From: Ancylothrix sp. D3o
GTDB taxonomy: Bacteria; Cyanobacteriota; Cyanobacteriia; Cyanobacteriales; Oscillatoriaceae
Reading direction: 5' to 3'
Assembly (NCBI RefSeq): GCF_025370775.1
Contig: NZ_JAMXEX010000003.1
Coordinates: 124,001-188,000 of the forward strand
Length of the DNA: 64,000 bases
In this document: piece after piece, positions 1 to 9,176 of the stretch
Layout of the letters: every line of letters starts with the position of its first letter
Position numbering within the stretch: position 1 is the first letter of the stretch
Translations under genes and position numbers: made by a program
Notes under the pieces: model-generated
What the model saw: only the letters and a program-made list of their open reading frames with translations
Databases searched by the model: none
What the model was told of the DNA's origin: nothing

Positions 1-75
1 AGTGGTGAAATATTGGCGCAATTAAATGGCATCCAGCCAGCGTCTTTGACAGAGCAAAATTTTAGCCTGATTTAA
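1..75 (+). CDS. C-terminal tail of an upstream gene (partial)
   Basis: Frame 1 is open from the first base and closes at a TAA at 73-75, giving 25 residues ending QNFSLI. A hairpin with flanking T and A runs follows within 20 bases, as expected at the end of a gene. The fragment is too short to assign a family, and a chance open stretch of this length cannot be excluded. Confidence 0.35.
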   Translation, partial: SGEILAQLNGIQPASLTEQNFSLI

Positions 76-91
76 TATAGGGCTTAAGCAA

Positions 92-126
92 AAAAACCCT
101 GGTTTCTTAGAGAAACTGGGGTTTTC
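92..126. terminator. Bidirectional hairpin terminator
   Basis: An imperfect 15-base inverted repeat (AAAACCCTGGTTTCT / AGAAACTGGGGTTTT) has an A-rich left flank and a TTTT right edge. It sits between the gene fragment ending at 75 and the minus-strand glycosyltransferase ending at 213, so it could serve both. It belongs to the AAACCCGGTTTCT hairpin family seen again near 47480, 49541 and 54035. Confidence 0.5.
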
Positions 127-212
127 TACCCAAATCTTAGATTTGGCGATTTAGTTGTGATGAAAAACCTGGTTTGTGAATGTCACTCCCCAAACCCGAA
201 TTAAAAGAACAA

Positions 213-1679
213 TCAAGAAACCTTCGTCAAACCAACATTAGCCGGTGCAACCGTAGCCACACGAGGGGAAGCAGAAACCGATGTTTCACGCGGACGAGGT
301 AACAACAAAGACAAAAATTGTTCATCCATAATAGAACTGGCTAAAAGACGTCGGTATAAATCACTTAACTGGATAGCAACTCCCGCCCAGCTAAAATTTT
401 GAGTTACCCGAACCGGCGCCAAACGTCGCAATTTTCGAGCCCATAATTCATCCATTAAAATGCGGTCAATTGCCGCCGTAAAACCGCTAACATCTTGAGG
501 AGATACTAACAAACCGGTTTCTTCTGGAATTACCGTAAACTTCAAACCACCAACATTTGAAGCCACAACCGGCGTACCACAAGCCATTGCCTCAATAGCA
601 ACTAACCCAAAAGGTTCATAATGACTGGGAACCACACAAACATCAGCAGCCGCATAATAAAGGGGCAAAATATTGTGATCCAAACGCCCAGGAAAAATCG
701 TTTGTGCGCTGAGTTTTAATTCTTCAACAAGTTTTTCAATGCGCTGGCGTTCGCGTCCATCTGCGCCTTCTTCATCACAACCGCCGGCAATAATTAAGCG
801 GAATTTTCCTTCTTTTCTGGCTTCAGAAATTGCACAAGAACGTACTAAAGTTTCAATACCTTTGCGAGGGTCAAACCGGCCCACATAAAGCACAATTTGC
901 TCATGGTGATCTAGCCCTAATTTTGTTCGCGCCTCCGCCTTTGGCAACACGCGGAAATTAGTAATATCTGTCCCGCAAGGAATCACCTCGACATGACCTT
1001 TTGCCGAAACTAAAGACCGCAAAACTTCTTCTTCTTGGGGGCTAGTTGCGACCACACAATGAGCTTTTTCTAAAATTTCTTGCTCAACTGCTAAACGAAT
1101 TTCTGCACTGGCGGGCCGGTGGGAAACTGCTTGATATTTCACCGCACCCAAAGAGTGATAAGTATGAACTAACTGGATATTGCTTTTTTGTTTGAGTTGC
1201 AAACCCACCCAAGCCGACATCCAATAATTAGTATGAATTACGGGGTAACTTGTGCCTTCTTTAAGTTGGAACTTTTCAAAAGCCTCAACAAAAGCAGGCA
1301 TATAATCAAACAACTCATCACGGGGAATAAACTTTTCTGGGCCGGCTTTTAAACGAATGGTTCGACAGTGAGGCGAATGTTGAACAATTGTCGGATCTTC
1401 TGGCTTTGTTTTGCGGGTAAACATATCAACTTGCCACCCCAATTTTGCCAAAGCTTCGCCAACTTGACGGACATAGACATTTTGGCCGCCGGCTTCTTCT
1501 TTACCAATTTCTGCCGCCGGATCGCCATGATCAGAAATTAAAGCGATTGGTTGCCGCCCCGGAATGGCCGGTCGTGCGGAAGCAAAAGGTGAAACTGAAC
1601 GCTCACTTTTTGAAGGGGAAATTGGCGAAGAAATTTCCGTTTTCATTAGAGAAATCGGCTGTCCATCTTTCAAAGACAT
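213..1679 (-). CDS. GT4 family glycosyltransferase (SPS/MshA-like)
   Basis: The predicted 488-residue protein is a GT-B fold, GT4 family retaining glycosyltransferase that would use a nucleotide sugar in the cytoplasm. The N-terminal half carries the GGQNVYVRQVGEALAKLGW segment typical of sucrose-phosphate-synthase and MshA-like enzymes. The C-terminal half has YVGRFDPRKG and the EPFGLVAIE donor-binding motif. The first 30 or so residues are Ser/Pro rich and probably disordered. The start is taken at the ATG at 1679 because GGAGGG lies 7 bases upstream; a GTG at 1697 is possible. A second GT4 gene lies upstream on the same strand, but a terminator between them suggests separate transcripts. 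Acceptor and sugar cannot be deduced. Confidence 0.85.
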   Translation of the reverse strand: MSLKDGQPISLMKTEISSPISPSKSERSVSPFASARPAIPGRQPIALISDHGDPAAEIGKEEAGGQNVYVRQVGEALAKLGWQVDMFTRKTKPEDPTIVQHSPHCRTIRLKAGPEKFIPRDELFDYMPAFVEAFEKFQLKEGTSYPVIHTNYWMSAWVGLQLKQKSNIQLVHTYHSLGAVKYQAVSHRPASAEIRLAVEQEILEKAHCVVATSPQEEEVLRSLVSAKGHVEVIPCGTDITNFRVLPKAEARTKLGLDHHEQIVLYVGRFDPRKGIETLVRSCAISEARKEGKFRLIIAGGCDEEGADGRERQRIEKLVEELKLSAQTIFPGRLDHNILPLYYAAADVCVVPSHYEPFGLVAIEAMACGTPVVASNVGGLKFTVIPEETGLLVSPQDVSGFTAAIDRILMDELWARKLRRLAPVRVTQNFSWAGVAIQLSDLYRRLLASSIMDEQFLSLLLPRPRETSVSASPRVATVAPANVGLTKVS

Positions 1680-1850
1680 ACCTGTACCCTCCTGCACCGA
1701 GTTGGATTAAATAAAAAGCCAGACGGGGGTTTTACGAGGGCTTCATACACCAGCCCTCACCCCGATATCACCTCTGCTTGATATTCAAATCGTTACAAAA
1801 TGGTTGTTTACCAACCAGCCTGTAGGCAATTTTCAAGCGAGGAAATCGAC

Positions 1851-1875
1851 AAAAAAGGTGGATTAAAATCCACCT
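1851..1875 (-). terminator. Rho-independent terminator of the second GT4 gene
   Basis: Read on the minus strand, AGGTGGAT and ATCCACCT form a perfect 8-base stem with a 4-base loop, followed directly by a run of six T. The stem overlaps the stop codon of the gene at 1874-2950, which is compact but otherwise canonical. Confidence 0.75.
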
Positions 1876-2950
1876 AAACAGCACTTAAACTAGGCGTATG
1901 AAGATGACCATTTTTTGCAAAGCTTTGGCTGACAATTTGCCGGTAAACTGCTTCATATCCATCGGTCATCGCCTGGGCGCTAAATTTTTGCTGCACATAA
2001 TCTCGACAAGCACGCCGGTTTAATTGCACAGCTTTATCAATGGCTGCAACGCACTCATCAACGCTATGGCATAAAAAGCCACTCAAATTATCTGCAATGA
2101 CTTCCGAAGTAGACCCCAATTCCATCGCAATTACGGGGGTGCCGGTGGCCATTGATTCAATCATTACTAAACCAAAAGGTTCGCGCCAAGTAATCGGGAA
2201 TAACGTTGCAACTGCATTCCCCATCAGCAGCGATTTTTGGGCGTGGTTGGCTTCACCGAGATATTCAATTTGTTTGCCGTCAATATGCGGCTTAATTTCG
2301 TTTTCAAAAAATTCTTGATCCACCGGATCTACTTTCCCAGCCATTTTTAAATGCCAGCCAGATTTCTTGGCAATTTCAATGGCTAAATGCGGCCCTTTTT
2401 CTGGAGAAAGTCGGCCTAAAAATGCTAAATATGGCGGATCTTGTGGCTTTTCATAAAATTGGTATGTGCTGATATCAACACCGTTATAAACTGTGGCAAC
2501 GCAGTTTAACTTTAATCTCGGTTCCCTCTGAGCATTAGAAATGCTGACATAAGGTTGTTTGGCAGCGTGCCTAAACATTTTTTCGTTGTCGGGGGTAAAA
2601 ATGCCGTGCAAAGTGTGAACTGTTGGAGTTTTGACTAAATTTGCAAACGGTAAAGCTGCACAACCCATGTGCGAGTGAATAATATCAAATTCACTTGCTT
2701 TTTCATAAACTCGGCTTAGTTGCAGCATTTCATAAATGCCGTATTCTTTTACCGAATTGTCTAGGCGAAGTGCTCGCGGGTGTACCGATTCTAATTTGGC
2801 GAGGCTAATTGAATCACCGCTTGCAAATAATGTTACTTCGTGACCCCGCCGTACTAATTCATCACAAAGTAATCCTACGACTAATTCTATACCTCCATAA
2901 GCTGGAGGGGGTACGCGCTCCCATAAAGGGGCAATTTGAGCAATCCGCAT
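1874..2950 (-). CDS. GT4 family glycosyltransferase
   Basis: This 358-residue GT-B glycosyltransferase begins MRIAQIAPLWE with the Gly-rich PPPAYGGIE loop near residue 20, a common start in GT4 enzymes of cell-surface polysaccharide or glycolipid synthesis. It has FLGRLSPEKGPHLAIEIAK in the middle and the EPFGLVMIESMATGTPVIA donor motif near residue 255-275. An AGGAGG six bases before the ATG fixes the start. It is shorter than the neighbouring GT4 protein and only distantly similar, so the two are paralogous family members rather than a recent duplication. The acceptor is unknown. Confidence 0.85.
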   Translation of the reverse strand: MRIAQIAPLWERVPPPAYGGIELVVGLLCDELVRRGHEVTLFASGDSISLAKLESVHPRALRLDNSVKEYGIYEMLQLSRVYEKASEFDIIHSHMGCAALPFANLVKTPTVHTLHGIFTPDNEKMFRHAAKQPYVSISNAQREPRLKLNCVATVYNGVDISTYQFYEKPQDPPYLAFLGRLSPEKGPHLAIEIAKKSGWHLKMAGKVDPVDQEFFENEIKPHIDGKQIEYLGEANHAQKSLLMGNAVATLFPITWREPFGLVMIESMATGTPVIAMELGSTSEVIADNLSGFLCHSVDECVAAIDKAVQLNRRACRDYVQQKFSAQAMTDGYEAVYRQIVSQSFAKNGHLHTPSLSAV

Positions 2951-3706
2951 TATATACCTCCTGTTTGAGGTGAAGTAAATTTCACCCTCTTCTGTGCTGG
3001 TTAATTTTCTTTATCTGCTCTTGAACCTGCACAGGCTGTTACGTTTACACAAACTTTATATCTTTATGATTTGTTAAGCAATACGGTAAACCGAACTCAA
3101 CAAAGTTCGGTTTTCAAAGTACACAGCACATCTGCTTAAAGATAGAAACCCCCTCAAACTTTAGACAGATTTTATGCTATTTTGAATTGTTTGTTTTGTT
3201 CGATAAAGATTGGGATCGCGTACTCAAAGGGATTTCGCTTTTTCCTTGATATCAGATTCAATCCTCGCTTCATAATCTTTTTTTCCAAAAATCTCAACAA
3301 ATTTTGCTGATTACCCTGAGCGGATGCTTTTGATTTGTAATATTTTTTGCTTTTTCCCGCATAAAAGCCTAATTGTTAAGAATTGTTTAAATATTATTTA
3401 AAAAATTTTATAACTTTAGATATTTGGTAGGAATTACTATTTAAGTCTCAGGGTTGTTGACAACTATAGAGTTGTTGTTGTGGCCGGTTGCTAAGTGCTA
3501 GGGACAGGGGGCCGGTGCTTGCAAAAGCAATGAGTAATCTTACTTACAAACCTTTTAGGAGCCGGACTGTCTTCACAAAAATTTACTCTCAACCCCCTTA
3601 CAAAGATTTCAGTAACTTTGGTAACATTTTTGTTATAAGTCAAGAGTTTTTAACAAGAAACCCTTTATTGAAAACATAGATAGCCAGCGAGTTGAAGGAG
3701 AATAAC
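2951..3706. other. Long AT-rich intergenic region
   Basis: This divergent spacer between the minus-strand GT4 gene and the plus-strand small gene should hold both promoters. A perfect 10-base inverted repeat (AAACCGAACT at 3088-3097, AGTTCGGTTT at 3104-3113, 6-base loop) lies in the first part. A 63-residue open frame at 3488-3679 has no recognisable features and was not called. Confidence 0.5.
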
Positions 3707-4009
3707 ATGGTTGCCGTACAAATTTGGAACGACGAAGCCTTTGAAGACCAAGAAGCCATTACCTATCGTGCCGGTCAGAAAGTCGAACTCAAGAACCGAC
3801 CGGGGAAGGTGTACACCATTGCCGAGTATGATGCGATGATGGTGCCGCCGGTGTGGCTAGAAGGCGACGCCAAACCCCGCTATCCCGAAGAATTAAACCT
3901 AGTTCAACAACGCCCCGTCAGCATGGGCTCAGTCAACCTCCCCAGTGGCTGCAAAATTCACTACATTGATTTTCAAGGTCACGTCAAAATTCTCAGCAAG
4001 ACTTGTTAA
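3707..4009 (+). CDS. Conserved-looking hypothetical protein, 100 aa
   Basis: The ATG at 3707 is preceded by GAAGGAG with a 6-base spacing, an excellent ribosome binding site, and gives a 100-residue soluble acidic protein beginning MVAVQIWNDEAFEDQEAITY. There is no signal peptide, membrane segment or known motif that I recognise. It contains a short basic KVELKNRPGKVYTIAEYDAMM stretch and ends ILSKTC. The strong start signal and codon use like that of its neighbours argue that it is expressed. I do not recognise the family. Confidence 0.7.
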   Translation: MVAVQIWNDEAFEDQEAITYRAGQKVELKNRPGKVYTIAEYDAMMVPPVWLEGDAKPRYPEELNLVQQRPVSMGSVNLPSGCKIHYIDFQGHVKILSKTC

Positions 4010-4350
4010 AGTGGATTTCAACTCGGCAGGCTTTTCGGGCCATTGACTCCATTATTTTAGATCGTCGGCCAATCTCACAGCGCGTGTGGGTTGCCGGCGA
4101 TTATTTTATTGGCCTGTAACTTGTGAGGTACGGAAGCTCTCACAACCAAGCCACAAAGCACTTTATCAAAAACTTAATGGCAAGAACCGACTGTTTTGGA
4201 GGAGATGTATATAAAATAGGGCGAAATTTTTACGAATTTGTGCAGAATTTCTGTTTGGGAAGAAAAGCTTACGAAGTTCTCCCCGAATTTATGCAACCAG
4301 ACTTAGAAAGTATCCGACCTACAGAGGGCCGGTTTAAACTGGTTTATTAA
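4003..4350 (+). pseudogene. Possible gene remnant interrupted by one stop
   Basis: Two segments in the same frame, 4003-4119 (ending WVAGDYFIGL) and 4123-4350 (75 residues, containing GGDVYKIGRNFYEFVQ), are separated by a single TAA at 4117-4119. The second half has only a GTG start and no convincing ribosome binding site. Protein-like composition on both sides suggests a decayed gene. A real small gene starting at GTG 4123 is the alternative. No family recognised. Confidence 0.25.
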
Positions 4351-4372
4351 CAATGTGTTATTTTGTTTGTTT

Positions 4373-5539
4373 ATGATTCATCTTGCTACAAAACCGGCCC
4401 GCCTCCTATCCCTTGATGTCTTTCGCGGTATCGCCATCACCGCCATGATCCTCGTCAATAACCCCGGAAGTTGGGATTATATATATCCCCCCCTCAAACA
4501 CGCTAAATGGCATGGTTGCACCCCCACCGACCTTGTTTTTCCCTTCTTCCTCTTCATCGTCGGTGTCGCAATGCCATTATCCCTATCTAAATACACCCCA
4601 GAAAACCGGCCCACCAAAACCGTATATCAACGTATTATTCAGCGCTGTTTAATATTATTTGCTCTTGGTTTATTCCTTGCCATTCTTTCCCTCACCCTTG
4701 ATGCCATCTTTAACAGCAAACCTTTTGATATTTCTACTCTCCGCATCATGGGAGTTTTACAACGAATTGCCCTTTGTTACCTTTTTGCTAGTTTGATCGT
4801 TCTCAACTTCTCGCCAAAACAACAATTTTTAACCAGCGCTATTATCCTAATAGGATATTGGTTAGCACTGCAATTTATCCCCGTCCCTGGCTATGGCACC
4901 GGCAACCTATCACCCAACGGAGAAGGCACCCTCATCGCCTACATAGACCGGCTCATTCTCACCCCTAAACATCTCCTTAAACCCAATCCAGGTTTCGATC
5001 CAGAAGGACTCCTCAGCACCCTTGCTGCTATCGTAAACGTATTAATTGGATACTTCACCGGCACCTATCTTAAACAAAACCCCAAACCCCAAAATCAAAC
5101 CTGTATCCTCTTAATTATCACCGGCCTTTCTTGCCTCATTATCGGGCATTTGTGGAGTTATCTTTTCCCCCTCAACAAACAACTTTGGACAAGTTCATAT
5201 ACTCTTTATACAAGCGGATGGGCCTTATTATTACTTGCCGCACTTTACTACATCATCGACATTCGCAACGTGCGAAAATGGGCAAAATTCTTTGAAATCA
5301 TGGGATTAAACGCCATTTTTCTCTTTGTCGGTTCTGGAATTGTTGCCCGTTTTCTGATTAAAACTCACATTGGGGCCGGAGACAAACCCCCCACAACTTA
5401 TACTTTTATCTATGAAAACTTGTTTCGAGCCTGGGCCGGCCCCCTCAATGGTTCTCTAGCATTTGCAATTTGTACAGTAGTTTTTTGGTGGGGAATTTTA
5501 TATTTTATGTACAAACGTAAATGGTTTTTCAAAATTTAA
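4373..5539 (+). CDS. HGSNAT/NagX-type membrane acyltransferase (COG4299)
   Basis: The 388-residue protein has about ten hydrophobic segments. It opens with ARLLSLDVFRGIAITAMILVNNPG, the hallmark of the heparan-alpha-glucosaminide N-acetyltransferase/DUF5009 family, followed by PTDLVFPFFLFIVGVAMPLS with the conserved loop near residue 60. Family members move an acyl group across the membrane onto an amino sugar or related acceptor; the substrate of bacterial homologues is mostly unknown. The ATG at 4373 is preferred over GTG 4355 because the family motif then begins at the usual distance from the N-terminus. It starts 22 bases after the remnant frame and has no clear operon partner. Confidence 0.85.
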   Translation: MIHLATKPARLLSLDVFRGIAITAMILVNNPGSWDYIYPPLKHAKWHGCTPTDLVFPFFLFIVGVAMPLSLSKYTPENRPTKTVYQRIIQRCLILFALGLFLAILSLTLDAIFNSKPFDISTLRIMGVLQRIALCYLFASLIVLNFSPKQQFLTSAIILIGYWLALQFIPVPGYGTGNLSPNGEGTLIAYIDRLILTPKHLLKPNPGFDPEGLLSTLAAIVNVLIGYFTGTYLKQNPKPQNQTCILLIITGLSCLIIGHLWSYLFPLNKQLWTSSYTLYTSGWALLLLAALYYIIDIRNVRKWAKFFEIMGLNAIFLFVGSGIVARFLIKTHIGAGDKPPTTYTFIYENLFRAWAGPLNGSLAFAICTVVFWWGILYFMYKRKWFFKI

Positions 5540-5626
5540 TCTCAGCCAGATAACACTTATATAAAAAATAAAATTGCACCCCTAACAGCAACGGAGGTGT
5601 AAAAACCCTCCCCCTCCGCCCTTGCC

Positions 5627-6334
5627 TTATAAACGCTGTAAGATGCTTTTACCGTGAGTATCGGTACCACAAGTATTCAATAAACCGTACTCAGCACCAA
5701 GCTTGCACACCAAATCAGTTTGCCGCTCTGAAGGACGCCAAGGAGAAGGATTATTGTAAGCATAAAAAGCCTCAACCCCATCAATTCCCAACTGACGCGC
5801 CGCTGGAATTAAGTTTTCAACAGGAAGACGATACCGCTGCGGGTGAGCCAAAACCGCCAACCCACCGGCCCAGTGAATAGCCTCAATCACAGAACCGGCC
5901 AGATAATCCTTACCGTTAGTCGCTTTCCCTTGTAAATAAGGCTTCATCGAAGAACTTTCGGGATTAAAAGCATAACCGAGAATATGCACCTCACATCCGA
6001 GTAAATCCGCATTGATTTCCACCCCCGTCCAGAGATGAGGTAACGAAACATCAGAAGAGGATTCCTGCCGGTCAGAAAGCCAACTTTGAGCAACTTCATA
6101 ACCACCGATACTGTGATGATCAGTAATTGCCAATCCTTGCAAGCCAAACTCAATAGCCTGCTCGATCAATTCTTCTGGCGTTAACTGACCGTCGGAATAA
6201 ATCGTGTGCAGGTGAAAATTATACTGATGGGGACAAGAAGCAGCACCAATGCTTTGAAAGACTTGCTTGAGTGCCGGCATATCTTGTGCTGGTGGCTTAA
6301 CCGAGAAACGAGCCAAAGCAAGATTAACCGCCAT
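5627..6334 (-). CDS. PHP-domain metal-dependent phosphoesterase
   Basis: This 235-residue protein carries the ordered PHP metal-binding motifs: HLHTIYSDG (residues 41-49), ITDHHSIGG (70-78), a GVEIN segment, HILGY, AHPQRY and the C-terminal GTDTHG. These residues bind a two- or three-metal cluster that hydrolyses phosphoesters, as in histidinol phosphatase or 3',5'-nucleotide phosphatases. The N-terminal 35 residues precede the domain and have no motif. The ATG at 6334 is preferred to the GTG at 6343. The substrate is not evident from context; it is a single-gene unit. Confidence 0.85.
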   Translation of the reverse strand: MAVNLALARFSVKPPAQDMPALKQVFQSIGAASCPHQYNFHLHTIYSDGQLTPEELIEQAIEFGLQGLAITDHHSIGGYEVAQSWLSDRQESSSDVSLPHLWTGVEINADLLGCEVHILGYAFNPESSSMKPYLQGKATNGKDYLAGSVIEAIHWAGGLAVLAHPQRYRLPVENLIPAARQLGIDGVEAFYAYNNPSPWRPSERQTDLVCKLGAEYGLLNTCGTDTHGKSILQRL

Positions 6335-6696
6335 AACTGCCACAAAAAAAGTGAGTTCTTGTCTACTATATCTGAATTTTTGTAAAGAGTGCGACGTCAG
6401 GGGATTAAAGATTTTAAATTTTAGATGTAAGATTTTAAAAGCCTATTAAGCACAAGGCTTTGAAGATATCGCATAGCAGAGTAGTGATAAAATTGAGCCT
6501 CATCACTTGATGCTTGCCGACAGAGCAGAACCTTAAAAAACAGCGACCTGGTATAATTAACTAAACAAAAAGTTGGGGAAATAAGCATAAATAACTACCC
6601 CAAAAAGTCAACAGCGAACTTTTTAACAGGCATCAAAAGCTGGTGGCCGGTGAGGGAGAAAAACACCCCCTCAAACCGTTAACACAGCGTAGCTCA
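6335..6696. other. Intergenic region with a lone -10-like box
   Basis: No gene is visible between the PHP gene and the end of the HetZ-like gene. A TGGTATAAT sequence at 6549-6557 looks like an extended -10 box on the plus strand but has no good -35 and no gene downstream. TGAGGG (6651) and CCCTCA (6668) near the end may form a weak terminator for the HetZ-like gene. Confidence 0.35.
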
Positions 6697-7959
6697 TTAT
6701 TGCTCCCCTCCATTACGAGTTTCCCAAGCTTGGTTTAAAAGCTGAGTCCAGCGTTTTTGCAATTGTTTTGCAGTACACTTGAGTGTTTTGGAAATTTCAG
6801 CATCGTTCAAACCACTGCGCTTAAGTTCCATAAGCTGCCGGTCTTCAGGGGAAAGCTTGCTGATAAAAGCTTGCCATTGTTGAGGAGCCATGCCCAAATT
6901 TTGATCAAGATCCGCACCTAACCACTGGTGTACCAACTTCCAGTTATGTGAGCGAGCAAACTTTTCGACATGATATTTAAAGCGCTGTTGCAGGTAATCA
7001 CGTTGGCGGGCAGTCAGACCCAAAATTTCATCAATTTCTTGGGCCGCTAAATCTTGCAACTTCAAAACCAAATAATCAACGCAATCTTTTTGACCTTGAG
7101 CTTCGAGATATTCCACCAACTCCGCCACCACGCGGTCGCGCAACACAGCCTCAGCCGGGTCAACCGTATCGGCCACCATTTGTTCCCGCACTTGCTGGGC
7201 CGCATGAGAACGGTTTTGCGATTCAGCTTCCTCACCTTTGGGAAACTCCACCGCTTGCTCAATGTCAAGGACGGTTTCTTCTGGTTGGTTGTTAGCAAAA
7301 CCTTGAGCGCGTAAAACAATCAACTGCTGAGCACCACGTCCCAAACTAATGCGGCGTTTGGCAAACTGTTCGGTAAAAGCCATATATTCGGCTAATTCAA
7401 GCTGGGTGCGGGGTTGATAGTTTTCTGGCAGTTGGTTTTCGCGGCGGAAGGCTCGCAGAGATTCAATGTAGAAACCTTGGAGGAAGTCTTCAATCAGGTT
7501 ATACCGGCCTTGAAAACCGAGACGTGAACGCAAAGGAGCAACGTGGCGGTAAACCATTGAACTGAGGTTGCTGTGCAATTCAACGCGGCCTTGTTTCGAG
7601 CCTTTTTGGTAGTAATGCAAGCATTTTTGGACGCGATGACGAGCTAAAACTTGCTGCCAAGAGCGAACTTCACCAGAGTTTTGAATGCGGGGGCTTTTTG
7701 AGCAAATGCGCTCAATTTCTCTCGCCAAGCGCAGGGCAACCTCTGGGACACTGCGAGAGCTAGAGGAAATTTTATCGTGGAGTTCTTTGATGATTAAATT
7801 AGTAAGAGAAACTGTGTCAAAACCTGGCAGGTTATCGGTTACGGCTGTTGACTGCTCGGAATTGTCACGCTCGATATTGTTATCTGAATTTTCTGCATCC
7901 GGGTTGATGCTTACGTTGTTGGAAGTTTGATAAAAAGAGTTAGTGAGTGGGGAGTTCAT
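6697..7959 (-). CDS. hetZ: HetZ-like regulatory protein
   Basis: The 420-residue protein has a low-complexity Asn/Ser-rich N-terminus (about 45 residues) and a helical core with SWQQVLARHRVQKCLHYY and GRVELHSNLSSMVYRH. It ends with a helix-turn-helix-like region near residue 375-405 (DRQLMELKRSGLNDAEISKTLKCTAKQLQKRW). Layout and size fit HetZ, the regulator of heterocyst commitment and patterning that is also kept in non-heterocystous filamentous cyanobacteria. The resemblance to sigma region 4 in the C-terminus is a known confusion; regions 2 and 3 of a sigma factor are absent. AGAGG lies 8 bases before the ATG. The identification is from memory of the family, so moderately sure. Confidence 0.65.
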   Translation of the reverse strand: MNSPLTNSFYQTSNNVSINPDAENSDNNIERDNSEQSTAVTDNLPGFDTVSLTNLIIKELHDKISSSSRSVPEVALRLAREIERICSKSPRIQNSGEVRSWQQVLARHRVQKCLHYYQKGSKQGRVELHSNLSSMVYRHVAPLRSRLGFQGRYNLIEDFLQGFYIESLRAFRRENQLPENYQPRTQLELAEYMAFTEQFAKRRISLGRGAQQLIVLRAQGFANNQPEETVLDIEQAVEFPKGEEAESQNRSHAAQQVREQMVADTVDPAEAVLRDRVVAELVEYLEAQGQKDCVDYLVLKLQDLAAQEIDEILGLTARQRDYLQQRFKYHVEKFARSHNWKLVHQWLGADLDQNLGMAPQQWQAFISKLSPEDRQLMELKRSGLNDAEISKTLKCTAKQLQKRWTQLLNQAWETRNGGEQ

Positions 7960-8513
7960 AGTTAAACCTCTGGTGACGCACGCGGTGGGTTGTTTAGATA
8001 AAAAGTCAGAAACCGAAGCTGAATTTTTCAGTGTTGTTTCGTTTCAACTTTCTATACTCTGAATGTATGCGACTCCAAAGGTTGATAGGGGTGCTGGTGT
8101 GTGACTACTCAAAGCGGTATTGAATGAGTTTTTGCCAAGCTTGCCAGTTACAAAAGTAACTCTAAAAAACCGATCTGGTGAGCCTCTGTTTATGAGAGAG
8201 ACTTTTTTTTAGTCAAATGGTTGCTGTGTAAGAATTGTTGGCTTGTCTGGCTGCGTGAGGAAAGCGATTTTTTGGCAGGGTTTTTAGAGTGGTGCCGATA
8301 GACAGTTTTGTAAGTGTCTTTTGAAGAGATTGGTTTGTCTGGGTAAAAATCAACCGACTGCCTAAGTGGCACAGTCTCTAGGGAACTAACTTAACTCAGC
8401 GGTAATTGAGGGGGGTGTAAAAAAACCTGATCACACAAAAGTTCAGGGATGCTGGATTGGCATCAGGATAGAAAACGAGGGGGGAGTAGCCCCCCAATCT
8501 CCAATCGCCAATT
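7960..8513. other. Long leader/upstream region of the HetZ-like gene
   Basis: About 500 bases precede the HetZ-like gene without a convincing gene. A 60-residue frame at 8190-8372 on the minus strand is basic, Ser/Lys-rich and lacks a ribosome binding site. The length suits a developmental regulator with a complex promoter, but no binding site is recognised with certainty. Confidence 0.4.
8471..8495 (-). terminator. Terminator of the YrdC/Sua5 gene
   Basis: On the minus strand six G (8490-8495 complement) and six C form a perfect stem with a CTACT loop, followed by TCGTTTTC. It lies about 20 bases past the stop codon of the gene at 8514-9176. Confidence 0.7.
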
Positions 8514-9176
8514 TTATTCGACCGGCACAGCACCCCAGGCTGCCGCTTCTTGCCATCCTAAACCTTGGCGGAGGATGACCGGTTCGCTGCCGGTGAGGTC
8601 TAAAATTGTGGAAACTTGATAGCCTGGTTCTTCGCCGCTGTCTATAATGATGTCCACTAAGTTGTCTAGGGCGTCAAAGAGTTCGGCGCGTCCGACTTGG
8701 GTTGTGATCATCGGCTGGCTGACGTCATCGTTAAAAAGGTGGGCGGAGGTAGAGATAATGGGGTTTTCGAGGGCGTTGAGGAGGGCTAAATTGACTGGGT
8801 GATCGGGAACGCGAATGCCGGTGGTTTTGCGTTTGGGGTTCATTACGACTTTGGGGACTAATTTTGTGGCCGGTAAGAGAAAGGTGTAGGTACCAGGCAC
8901 TAAATGCCGCATGATTCGGTAGGCTTCATCGGTTACTACTGCATAATGAGCGACGTTGGAAAGTGAGGGACATAGAAAGGTTAAGGGTTTTTCGTTGGAC
9001 ATCTGCTTGATTTGCCGGACTCGTTCGATGGCGGATTTGGCGTTGAGATCGCAACCAATTGCATACACCGTATCGGTGGGGTAAAGCATGACAGCGCCGT
9101 TTTGCAGGGCGTTTTTGATTTCTTCGATGCGGCGCGATTGCGGGTTTTTTGGGTGAATTTCGTATATTGTTGCCAT
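8514..9176 (-). CDS. YrdC/Sua5-type L-threonylcarbamoyladenylate synthase family
   Basis: This 220-residue single-domain protein has the YrdC fold signature: VMLYPTDTVYAIGCD near residue 30-44, KQMSNEKPLTFL, PGTYTFLLPA and a TTGIRVPDHP segment. Enzymes of this family make threonylcarbamoyl-AMP from threonine, bicarbonate and ATP for the t6A37 modification of tRNA. The protein lacks the Sua5 C-terminal domain. It is closest in outline to the YciO subgroup, whose activity is weaker or uncertain, so a second TsaC elsewhere is possible. A GC-rich terminator follows. Monocistronic. Confidence 0.85.
   Translation of the reverse strand: MATIYEIHPKNPQSRRIEEIKNALQNGAVMLYPTDTVYAIGCDLNAKSAIERVRQIKQMSNEKPLTFLCPSLSNVAHYAVVTDEAYRIMRHLVPGTYTFLLPATKLVPKVVMNPKRKTTGIRVPDHPVNLALLNALENPIISTSAHLFNDDVSQPMITTQVGRAELFDALDNLVDIIIDSGEEPGYQVSTILDLTGSEPVILRQGLGWQEAAAWGAVPVE

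Noticed and set aside
3488-3679. 63-residue plus-strand frame before the small hypothetical gene
   Set aside because: Non-ATG start, no ribosome binding site, no recognisable composition; it lies in a region expected to be promoter.
6697-7959. Sigma-70 family factor
   Set aside because: Only the C-terminal helix-turn-helix resembles region 4; regions 2 and 3 are absent, and the core fits HetZ.
8190-8372. 60-residue minus-strand frame upstream of the HetZ-like gene
   Set aside because: Low-complexity Ser/Lys sequence, no ribosome binding site; better read as leader.
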